Source: Burkholderiales bacterium (GTDB lineage: Bacteria; Pseudomonadota; Gammaproteobacteria; Burkholderiales; JAEUOS01). Taken from it: a stretch of 64,000 nucleotides of DNA. The notes beneath the pieces were generated by a model. It saw nothing but the letters and a program-made list of their open reading frames with translations. It did no database searches and was not told the DNA's origin. This document shows positions 26,291-34,278 of the stretch, piece by piece (the first letter of the stretch is position 1; each line of letters opens with the position of its first letter). The translations under genes were made by a program, and so were the position numbers. The DNA lies in assembly GCA_016790635.1 (NCBI GenBank), contig JAEUOR010000062.1:1-64000 (forward strand), given 5' to 3'.

Positions 26291-28276
26291 CTAAATCGCC
26301 CTCTTCAATTGCTCGAGAATCGCCGGGTTCTCGAGCGTCGAGACATCCTGCGTGATCTCCTCGCCGCGGGCGATCGTGCGCAGCAGGCGGCGCATGATCT
26401 TGCCGGAGCGGGTCTTGGGCAGGTTGTCGCCGAAGCGGATTTCCTTGGGCTTGGCGATCGGGCCGATCTCGCGCCCCACCCAGTCGCGCAGTTCACGCGC
26501 CATCGCCTTGGCGTCCTCGCCTTCCGGGCGCTTGCCCTTGAGGACCACGAAGGCGACCACGGCCTCGCCGGTCATGTCATCGGGGCGTCCGACCACGGCG
26601 GCTTCAGCCACCAGCCTGCTGTTGGCCACCAGCGCCGACTCGATCTCCATCGTGCCCAGGCGGTGCCCGGACACATTGAGGACGTCGTCAATGCGTCCCA
26701 TGATCGTGAAGTAGCCGGACACGCGGTCGCGCACCGCGCCGTCGCCAGCCAGGTAGAGATTGCCACCGAGCTCGGCCGGGAAATACGTCTTGCGATAGCG
26801 TTCGGGATCGCCCCAGATGGTGCGCAGCATCGATGGCCACGGTTTCTTGACCACCAGGATGCCGCCGTTGCCGTTTTCCACGTCGTGCCCGGTTTCATCG
26901 ACGATCGCCGCGAAGATGCCGGGCAGCGGCAGCGTGCAGGAACCCGGCACCAGCGGGGTCGCGCCCGGCAGTGGCGTGATCATGTGCCCGCCGGTCTCGG
27001 TCTGCCAGAAGGTGTCGACGATCGGGCACCGGCCGCCACCGACGTTGTCGTGGTACCACATCCACGCCTCGGGGTTGATCGGTTCGCCTACCGAGCCCAG
27101 GATGCGCAAGGAGGACAGGTCGCGCTTCTTCGGATGCGCAGCCGGGTCGACGTCGCAGGCCTTGATGAGCGAGCGGATTGCGGTGGGAGCCGTGTAGAAA
27201 ATGCTGCACTTGTGGCGCGCGATCATGTCCCAGAAGCGCCCCGCGTTCGGGTAGGTGGGCACACCCTCGAAGACGATCTCGGTCGCGCCGGCCGCCAGCG
27301 GGCCGTAGGCCACATACGAGTGCCCGGTAACCCAGCCGATGTCTGCGGTGCACCAGAAGACGTCGCCAGGCTTGATGTCGAAGGTCCACTTCATCGTCAG
27401 GAGCGCCCACAGCAGGTAGCCTCCCGTCGAGTGCTGGATGCCCTTGGGCCGCCCGGTCGAGCCCGAGGTATAAAGGATGAAGAGCGGGTGCTCGGCCGAT
27501 ACCCATTCCGGCTCGCAGGTATCCGCCTGCCCTGCCTCGAGGTCGTGCAGCCACTGGTCGCGACCGGCGGTCATGGCGACCGCGCCGGCGGTGCGGCGAT
27601 AGACGACGACGTTCCGGACGGCCTCGCAGCCGCCCATCGCGAGCGCCTCGTCGACGATGGACTTGATCGGCAGCGCCTTGCCGCCGCGCATCTGTTCGTC
27701 TGCAGTGAGAATGGCGACCGCGCCGGCGTCGATGATGCGCTCGTGCAGGCTCTTGGCCGAGAAACCGCCGAAGACCACCGAGTGGGTCGCGCCGATGCGC
27801 GCACAGGCCTGCATGGCCATCACGCCCTCGACGGTCATCGGCATGTAGATGATGACGCGATCGCCCGCCTTGATCCCCATGGCCTTGAGCGCGTTGGCCA
27901 GGCGGCACACGCGCGCCAGGAGCGCCTTGTAGGTGACCGGGGTGACCTGTCCGTCGTCGGACTCGAAGCGGATCGCCACCTTGTCGCCCAGGCCGGCGGC
28001 GACCTGGCGGTCCAGGCAGTTGTACGAGGCGTTGAGCTTGCCGTCCTCGAACCACTTGAAGAAGGGAGCGGCCGAGGAATCCAGCACCTTGGTGAAAGGC
28101 TTTTTCCACTCCAGGTGCTCGCGCGCTAGGCGCGCCCAGAAGCCTTCAAAGTCGCGCTCGGCCTCGGCGACCAAGGCCTGGTAGGCAGGCATGCCCGACA
28201 CCGCCGCGCCCTCGACCATCCCCTGCGGCGGCGCGATGACCCGCGTCTCCTGCATCACCGACTGAATAGCTGCCAT
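26291..28276 (-). CDS. acs: Acetyl-CoA synthetase
   Basis: 661 residues, normal for AcsA. The adenylate-forming signature YTSGSTGRPKGIQHS is present, as are the TFWQTETGG motif and the C-terminal KTRSGKIMRR, whose lysine is the known acetylation site controlling Acs activity. It converts acetate, ATP and CoA to acetyl-CoA in the cytosol. It is the first gene of a five-gene minus-strand operon ending with the symporter, which fits acetate scavenging. The 227-nt region to the divergent metallo-hydrolase gene should hold both promoters. Confidence 0.97.
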   Translation of the reverse strand: MAAIQSVMQETRVIAPPQGMVEGAAVSGMPAYQALVAEAERDFEGFWARLAREHLEWKKPFTKVLDSSAAPFFKWFEDGKLNASYNCLDRQVAAGLGDKVAIRFESDDGQVTPVTYKALLARVCRLANALKAMGIKAGDRVIIYMPMTVEGVMAMQACARIGATHSVVFGGFSAKSLHERIIDAGAVAILTADEQMRGGKALPIKSIVDEALAMGGCEAVRNVVVYRRTAGAVAMTAGRDQWLHDLEAGQADTCEPEWVSAEHPLFILYTSGSTGRPKGIQHSTGGYLLWALLTMKWTFDIKPGDVFWCTADIGWVTGHSYVAYGPLAAGATEIVFEGVPTYPNAGRFWDMIARHKCSIFYTAPTAIRSLIKACDVDPAAHPKKRDLSSLRILGSVGEPINPEAWMWYHDNVGGGRCPIVDTFWQTETGGHMITPLPGATPLVPGSCTLPLPGIFAAIVDETGHDVENGNGGILVVKKPWPSMLRTIWGDPERYRKTYFPAELGGNLYLAGDGAVRDRVSGYFTIMGRIDDVLNVSGHRLGTMEIESALVANSRLVAEAAVVGRPDDMTGEAVVAFVVLKGKRPEGEDAKAMARELRDWVGREIGPIAKPKEIRFGDNLPKTRSGKIMRRLLRTIARGEEITQDVSTLENPAILEQLKRAI

Positions 28277-28503
28277 GACTTCCCGCTCCCAAACCCCGGG
28301 GAAACGCCCCCGCCCCTCGACATTTGCGGCGCAATTCTTCGCCGTCGACCTGACATGTTCCTGACGGCACGTGTTTCCACCTGCCCGGCCACCTGCAGCC
28401 GCACGCTAAACTAGAAGTTCCCACTTACTCAATCCTTACAGAACACCCGATTGGACCGCGGTTTTCATGCCGCAGCGCAACATGTGTTCCCCAGGCGCCA
28501 CCC

Positions 28504-29409
28504 GTGCCCACCACGATTCCCTTCCTGCGCGAATTTGAACCGGCCTACGGCACCCTGGTGCCCGTATCGCCCTTGATCCGCCGCCTGGTCGCAGCCAACA
28601 GCGGCCCGTTTACCGCCTGGGGCACCGGGACTTATGTCGTGGGCCGCGGCCAGGTCGCGGTGATCGACCCCGGGCCGGATGACCCGTCCCATGTCGCGGC
28701 GCTGGAGTCGGCCCTTGGCGCCGAAACGGTGATTGCCCTGGTCATCACCCACACGCACATGGACCACTCGCCGGCGGCCGCGACACTCAAGAAGCGCTGG
28801 CGCGCCCCGACCATCGGCTGCGGCCCGCATGGGGCGCGCGGCGAGACCACCGAAGCCGGCGCCGATTATGACTACCGGCCGGACCGGCAACTGGTCGACG
28901 GCGAGACCGTTGCCGGCCCGGGATGGACGCTCACCGCCGTGGCAACGCCGGGGCATACCTCCAACCACCTGTGCTTTTGCCTGGAAGAAGAAAGCGCGCT
29001 CTTCACCGGCGACCACGTGATGGGTTGGTCCACGACCGTGGTTTCGCCGCCCGATGGCGACATGTCCGCCTACATGCAGAGCCTCAACAAGGTCCTGGCG
29101 CGCGGCGACGCGATCCTCTACCCGACCCACGGGGCACCGATCACCGCGCCGCGCCCGTTTGTCGAAGCGCTGATCGCCCATCGCCTCGAGCGCGAAGCCC
29201 AAGTCCTGGATTGCCTGGGCGCGGGAATCGAACAGATCCCGGCCATGGTGGCGAAGCTGTACGCCGATGTGGACCCGCGCTTGCACCGCGCCGCCGGGCG
29301 CTCGCTGCTGTCGCACCTCCTGAAGCTGATCGACGAGGGACGCGTGCGCCGCGACGCCGAGTCCGCGACCGCGCGCGACGACACCCGGGGCCGCTTTTCC
29401 CTGGCGTGA
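28504..29409 (+). CDS. Metallo-beta-lactamase fold hydrolase (LACTB2-like)
   Basis: 301 residues from a GTG start. The metal-binding motif THTHMDHS lies near residue 83, followed by the downstream GHTSNH and FTGDHVMGW ligands. A C-terminal helical extension (LLSHLLKLIDEGRVRR) resembles the winged-helix tail of LACTB2-like enzymes. Substrate unclear; family members cleave RNA or thioesters. The stop overlaps the next start as GTGA. Confidence 0.85.
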   Translation: MPTTIPFLREFEPAYGTLVPVSPLIRRLVAANSGPFTAWGTGTYVVGRGQVAVIDPGPDDPSHVAALESALGAETVIALVITHTHMDHSPAAATLKKRWRAPTIGCGPHGARGETTEAGADYDYRPDRQLVDGETVAGPGWTLTAVATPGHTSNHLCFCLEEESALFTGDHVMGWSTTVVSPPDGDMSAYMQSLNKVLARGDAILYPTHGAPITAPRPFVEALIAHRLEREAQVLDCLGAGIEQIPAMVAKLYADVDPRLHRAAGRSLLSHLLKLIDEGRVRRDAESATARDDTRGRFSLA

Positions 29410-30551
29410 ATTTCCTTCCCCTGATCGTGGTGATCGTGCTGGCGCACGCCACCTACACGGGCTGCCGCATCTCGCTGTCGCTGTACGCGCTGGAATTGCA
29501 GGGCGGCGCCTTCACCGTCGGCGTGCTGATGTCGCTCCTGGGCGTGATCCCGATGCTGGCGGCCGTGACAGCCGGCCGCTGGACCGACCGGGTCGGCCCG
29601 GCCACGCCCTCACTGGTCGCGCTCCTGACGATGGCCACCGGCGCCGTTCTTCCCTGGGCGCTCGAATCGATCGCGTCGCTATACGCGGCCAGCGTCCTCC
29701 TGGGCAGCGGCTTCATGCTGGTGCACATCGCGGCCAATAACGCGGTCGGACACCTGAGCACCCCGGCCAATCGGGCCCACAACTTCGGCATCCTGTCGAT
29801 CGGCTTTTCGATCTCCAGCGTCCTTGGGCCGATCAGCGCAGGATTGGCCATCGACCACCTGGGCCATGCACGCGCCTTCCTGTGCCTGGTGCTGCTGCTG
29901 GCCGCCGCGCTCCTGGCGTGGCCGCGCATACGCAGCCTGACGGCGGCCCAGACCACGCGCCCGGCGCCGCCCGCCGATGCGCGTGTCACCGACCTGTTCC
30001 GCCTGGCCAACCTGCGCGACATCTTCATCATCGGCGCGCTCCTGTCCATCGGTTGGGACCTCTTCACCTTCATGGTGCCGCTGCAGGGCGATCGGATCGG
30101 ACTGTCGGCCTCCACCATCGGCCTCATCATGGGCGCCTTCGGCGCCGCCACCTTCGTCATCCGCGTCGCGATGCCGTGGATCACGCGCAATTTCAGCGAG
30201 TGGCAGACCATCCGCGCCGCGCTGTGCGTGACCACGCTCGGCTACGTGCTGTTTCCCTTCTTCACCTCGGTGCCGGTGCTGATCGGCCTGTCTTTCCTGC
30301 TGGGCCTGGGCCTGGGATCGACCCAGCCGATGGTCATGAGCCTCCTGCACATGTCCGCCCCCGCGGGACGCAGCGGCGAGGCCGTCGGCGTGCGCACCAC
30401 GCTCATGAACGCGAGCCACGCGACCATGCCGCTGACCTTCGGCGCGATCGGATCGGCGTTCGGCGGTTTTGCCCCGATTTTCTGGATACTCGCCGCGGTC
30501 ATGGGCGCCGGCACCTGGTTCGCCCATCGCCACACTGGAAGCAAGCCGTGA
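29406..30551 (+). CDS. Major facilitator superfamily transporter
   Basis: 381 residues from the GTG at 29406, with about 11-12 membrane helices. The MFS loop motif appears as GRWTDRVGP after helix 2, and a long central loop (about residues 190-205) separates the two halves. No substrate can be inferred from the sequence. It is translationally coupled by GTGA overlaps to the hydrolase before and after it. Confidence 0.85.
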   Translation: MNFLPLIVVIVLAHATYTGCRISLSLYALELQGGAFTVGVLMSLLGVIPMLAAVTAGRWTDRVGPATPSLVALLTMATGAVLPWALESIASLYAASVLLGSGFMLVHIAANNAVGHLSTPANRAHNFGILSIGFSISSVLGPISAGLAIDHLGHARAFLCLVLLLAAALLAWPRIRSLTAAQTTRPAPPADARVTDLFRLANLRDIFIIGALLSIGWDLFTFMVPLQGDRIGLSASTIGLIMGAFGAATFVIRVAMPWITRNFSEWQTIRAALCVTTLGYVLFPFFTSVPVLIGLSFLLGLGLGSTQPMVMSLLHMSAPAGRSGEAVGVRTTLMNASHATMPLTFGAIGSAFGGFAPIFWILAAVMGAGTWFAHRHTGSKP

Positions 30552-31417
30552 ACCGCTGGGCGACGCGCGTCGCGCAAGGGGTGCTGGCCCTGCTGCTCCT
30601 GGCCTGGACCGGCGGCGCGGCCTTCGTCCATTTCGGCCAGGGCAGGATCATCTACCTGCCCACCCGCGAGGTGCAGAAGACCCCGCGCGACCTGGGCCTC
30701 CAGTTCGAGGAATTGCGCCTGGCCGTGCCGGGCGCGGACGGCAGCAGGGAAACTATCGCCGCGTGGTGGATCGCGCCCGGCGCGCTGGCCGACGCGCAGG
30801 CGGGGAAGGCGGTGCTGTTCCTGCACGGCAACTCGCGCAACATGGGCGCCACCGCCAATCTGGAAAAGGTCGCGACCCTGGCGCGCGAGGGCTTCGCGGT
30901 CTTGACCATCGATTACCGCGGTTTCGGCGCCTCGGACGGAGAGCGGCCGAGCGAAACCCGCATCTACGCAGACGCCGACGCCGCCCTGGACGAATTCAAG
31001 CGCCGCGTGCCCGACGCGCGCAAGCGCATCCTGCACGGCCACTCGCTGGGTGGCGCGGTCGCCATCGACCTGGCGGCGCGCCGGCCGGAGTTCGCGGCGG
31101 TCTTCATCGAAGCCAGTTTCACTTCCATGCTCGACATGTCCACCGGCAATCCGCTTTATCGGCTCCTGCCTATCGACACCCTGCTTACCGAGCGCTTCGA
31201 ATCCGCGGCCAAACTCTCCCGCGTCTCCCTGCCCGTGCTTTTCATGCACGGCACGGCCGACGCGCGTGTGCCGGCTGCAATGAGCCTCTCCCTGCACGCC
31301 GCCGCAAGATCGCCCAAGGCGCTGCACATCGTCGAGGGAGCGCTGCACAACAACCTGCACACGCTGCCCCAGTACCAGCAGGCCTACCGCGCGCTCCTGG
31401 CCATGGCCGGGCTGTGA
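30548..31417 (+). CDS. Alpha/beta hydrolase, membrane-anchored, Bem46-like
   Basis: 289 residues from a GTG at 30548. One N-terminal membrane helix (about 8-28) is followed by the hydrolase fold: FLHGNSRNMG oxyanion region, the nucleophile elbow GHSLGG, then an Asp in HGTADARVP and a terminal His in GALHNN. This is the Bem46/YfhR-type serine hydrolase layout. The active domain would face the periplasm. Substrate unknown. It overlaps both neighbours by 4 nt. Confidence 0.87.
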   Translation: MNRWATRVAQGVLALLLLAWTGGAAFVHFGQGRIIYLPTREVQKTPRDLGLQFEELRLAVPGADGSRETIAAWWIAPGALADAQAGKAVLFLHGNSRNMGATANLEKVATLAREGFAVLTIDYRGFGASDGERPSETRIYADADAALDEFKRRVPDARKRILHGHSLGGAVAIDLAARRPEFAAVFIEASFTSMLDMSTGNPLYRLLPIDTLLTERFESAAKLSRVSLPVLFMHGTADARVPAAMSLSLHAAARSPKALHIVEGALHNNLHTLPQYQQAYRALLAMAGL

Positions 31418-32367
31418 CCCGCGCGGCCCGCGCTGCGGGACTCGCCGCCACGCTGGCGCTGACTGGCTGCGCCCTCTTCACGCCCCCCTTCGATATCCAG
31501 GGCCACCGCGGCGCGCGCGGTCTGGCGCCCGAGAACACGCTGGCCGGCTTCAAGCGCGCCCTCGACGCCGGCGTGAGCACCCTGGAACTGGACATCGGCG
31601 TCACGCGCGACGGCGTGGTCGTGATCCACCATGACGAGTCGCTCAACCCCGACACCACGCGCGACGCGCGCGGCGCCTGGCTCACCGCCCCCACGCCGCG
31701 ACTCTTCGATCTGACCTGGCTCGAACTGCAGGCTTACGACGTAGGTCGCCTGCGCCCGGGCAGCAACTACGCGGCCCGCTATCCCGCGCAGGTCGGCCGC
31801 GACGGCGAGCCGATTCCGTCCCTCGCGCAACTGTTTGCCTGGGTGCAGGCCGCAGGTCACGATCGTGTGCGCTTCAACATCGAGACCAAGCTCACCCCGG
31901 CACGGCCCGGCGACACCGCGGGTGCAGCGGCCATGACTGCGGCGCTGCTGGCGGTGATCCACGCACACGGCATGCAGAGGCGCGTGACCATCCAGTCCTT
32001 CGACTGGCGCACCCTGGCGCTGGTGCAGGCCGACGCGCCGGGCATTCCCACTGCGTACCTGAGTGCGGAGCGTCCGGGCTTCAACACGATCGACCGCGAC
32101 GGCCTGTGGACGGCAGGCAGGAAGCGCGCCGACTTCGCGTCGGTACCGGCCATGGTGCATGCGGCCGGCGGAGCGATCTGGTCCCCGCACTTCGAGGACC
32201 TGACCCCGGAACTCTTGCGCGCGGCGCACGCGCTGGGGTTGAAGGTGATCCCGTGGACCGTCAACGATCCAGCCGACATGCGACGCCTGATCGCGTGGGG
32301 AGTGGATGGCATCATCAGCGACCGGCCCGACCTGCTGCGCACTGCACTGGAACAAGCTGGCCACTGA
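31414..32367 (+). CDS. Glycerophosphodiester phosphodiesterase lipoprotein
   Basis: 317 residues from a GTG at 31414. A lipobox LTGC (Cys19) indicates an envelope lipoprotein. The GDPD catalytic start is textbook: GHRGARGLAPENT, then LELDIGVTRDGVVVIHHDE. The C-terminal KVIPWTVNDPADMRRLIAWGVDGI-type end is described here by its pieces VIPWTVND and GVDGIISDRPD. It releases glycerol-3-phosphate from glycerophosphodiesters. It ends a four-gene run joined by three GTGA overlaps. Confidence 0.93.
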   Translation: MTRAARAAGLAATLALTGCALFTPPFDIQGHRGARGLAPENTLAGFKRALDAGVSTLELDIGVTRDGVVVIHHDESLNPDTTRDARGAWLTAPTPRLFDLTWLELQAYDVGRLRPGSNYAARYPAQVGRDGEPIPSLAQLFAWVQAAGHDRVRFNIETKLTPARPGDTAGAAAMTAALLAVIHAHGMQRRVTIQSFDWRTLALVQADAPGIPTAYLSAERPGFNTIDRDGLWTAGRKRADFASVPAMVHAAGGAIWSPHFEDLTPELLRAAHALGLKVIPWTVNDPADMRRLIAWGVDGIISDRPDLLRTALEQAGH

Positions 32368-32433
32368 CCCGTCAGCCCTGCGTCGGCGCGACCATGCGCT
32401 ACAGTACGACGGTCGATTCTCCCCACGCCCAAC

Positions 32434-33210
32434 ATGAACCCATTTGACAACCCTTTCGCTGCCGACGATAGAGCGCTTGTCACCGGCGCAGGCAACGGCA
32501 TCGGCCGCGCCATCGCGCGGGCGCTGGTCGCCGCGGGCGTGCAAACCGTCTTCGCCGACGTGAACGCGGAGAAGGTGCAGCATGCGGTTGCGACCTGCGC
32601 CGACCCGCAGTCCGCGACCTGCTGGGTCGGCGACCTGGCGCAGCCCCAGGAGTGCCAGCGCCTTCTCGACGACGCGCAATCCCGGCTTGGCACCATCACC
32701 CGATTCGTGCACGCGGCCGCACCGCCGCGCCGTGAGGCTGACCATGCCCTTGCGGTCGACGACGCGACCTGGACGCGCATGCGCGCGGTCAATCTCGACG
32801 CCGGGTTCTTCCTGGGACGCGAGATCGCGCGCGGGCTGATCAAGGCCGGGCGCCCCGGCGCAATGCTGTACCTGACCTCGCTGCACGCGCACACGCCGCG
32901 CAATCTGCCGCACTATTCCACCGCCAAGGCGGGCCTGGCGATGCTGGTGCGCGAATTCGCCAAGACCTTCGGCGCGCACGGCATACGCGTCAACGCGCTG
33001 GTCCCGGGAGCGATCGTCGCCGGCGGATTCGTCGCCGACCCCGCGCTCAAGCGATTTGTTCCGCTGGGGCGCCTGGGCGAGAGCGACGACCTGGCGCCCA
33101 TGGCCATCGCAGTGCTGTCGGACAGGATCGCCGGCTACGTGAGCGGCGCCGACATCGTCGTCGACGGCGGCCTTGCGCTCACCAACTGGTTCGAAGCACC
33201 CGACATCTAG
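32434..33210 (+). CDS. Short-chain dehydrogenase/reductase
   Basis: 258 residues. The Rossmann start TGAGNGIGRAIA and the catalytic YSTAK (Tyr and Lys) are present, with a serine in YLTSLHAH upstream. The end GADIVVDGGLALTNW matches SDR proteins that build tetramers. NAD(P)-dependent alcohol or ketone oxidoreduction is expected; the substrate is not predictable. It follows the GDPD gene by 66 nt and converges with the LysR gene. Confidence 0.9.
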   Translation: MNPFDNPFAADDRALVTGAGNGIGRAIARALVAAGVQTVFADVNAEKVQHAVATCADPQSATCWVGDLAQPQECQRLLDDAQSRLGTITRFVHAAAPPRREADHALAVDDATWTRMRAVNLDAGFFLGREIARGLIKAGRPGAMLYLTSLHAHTPRNLPHYSTAKAGLAMLVREFAKTFGAHGIRVNALVPGAIVAGGFVADPALKRFVPLGRLGESDDLAPMAIAVLSDRIAGYVSGADIVVDGGLALTNWFEAPDI

Positions 33211-33222
33211 CTGCGAAAGCGT

Positions 33223-34149
33223 CTATGCCGATCCGGACAGGCGCACCACTTCCGCACGCAACCAGGCGTGGCCGGCGTCATGGCGGCTGCGTTCGTGCCA
33301 GTACTGGGCGATTTCCAGGCGCTTGAACGCCAGCGGCGGTGCCTTGGCAATGAGGCCCAGGTCGCGCGCGAAGCGCTTGGCGGCGCGCGCCGGCAGGGTC
33401 AAGAGCAGGTCGGAATCGGCAACCACGAATGCCGCGGCGGTGAAGTGCGGCAGGCGCACGCGGATGCGCGCAGCGGGGACGCGGGCGGCGATGTTTTGTT
33501 CGACCAGTGAATTGAACGCGTGGCCGGTCCCGCCGGTGACGACCAGCGCGTGTTCGGCGGCGATGTAGTCGGCGACGCTGAGCTTGCGCCGCGCCAATGG
33601 ATGGTCGCGGCGCATGAGGCACAGGTAGGTATCTTCAAAGAGGCGCTGACGGAAGATGCCGCCGGGCATGCGCGGGAACGCGCCGATGGCCAGGTCCGCC
33701 TGTGCCGACTCGAGACCCACGGCGACGCCGCCGGACTCCAGCGACAGCATGCGCACGCGCAGGTGCGGCGCAACGGCGGAGAAGCGTTTGAGGAGTTGCG
33801 GCAGGAAGTTGAGAGGCCCCAGGTCGGACGCGGCGATGACGAATTCGCGCTCCGAGGTGGCGGCGTCGAAGCCGGCGCTCCTGGCGATGCGCGCGCGAAA
33901 GGTGTCGAGTACCTCGCGCACCGGGACGATCAGCGAGTCGGCGCGCGCGGTGGGCATGAGGCCGCCGACCGCGCGCACGAACAGCGGATCGCCGACCCAG
34001 CGGCGCATGCGCGCCATCGCCTGGCTCACTGCCGGCTGGGTCATGGCCAGGCGCTGCGCGGCCAGGGTGAAGCTGCGATGCTCATAGACGGTGTCGAAGA
34101 GCGACAGCAGGCGAAAGTCCAGCGATTCGAGTCCCGGGCGAGGCTTCAT
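33223..34149 (-). CDS. LysR-type regulator next to the reductive dehalogenase gene
   Basis: 308 residues from MKPRPGLESLD. The helix-turn-helix FTLAAQRLAMTQPAVSQAMARM is in the usual place (residues 28-49), followed by a LysR substrate-binding domain starting near EFVIAASDLGPL. It is transcribed away from the reductive dehalogenase gene across a 129-nt gap, the arrangement in which LysR proteins commonly control the divergent gene. Confidence 0.9.
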   Translation of the reverse strand: MKPRPGLESLDFRLLSLFDTVYEHRSFTLAAQRLAMTQPAVSQAMARMRRWVGDPLFVRAVGGLMPTARADSLIVPVREVLDTFRARIARSAGFDAATSEREFVIAASDLGPLNFLPQLLKRFSAVAPHLRVRMLSLESGGVAVGLESAQADLAIGAFPRMPGGIFRQRLFEDTYLCLMRRDHPLARRKLSVADYIAAEHALVVTGGTGHAFNSLVEQNIAARVPAARIRVRLPHFTAAAFVVADSDLLLTLPARAAKRFARDLGLIAKAPPLAFKRLEIAQYWHERSRHDAGHAWLRAEVVRLSGSA

Positions 34150-34278
34150 GCACCTACGATAGCGCAGTTCACGCATGGTTGCCATGGCTTTACTACGATT
34201 CGCTTATGCGATGGGTAAGTACCCACCCTGCGGCGCACGTGCTTGAATCGCTGCCTGGTCAGTCACCTGGAGCCGGCC

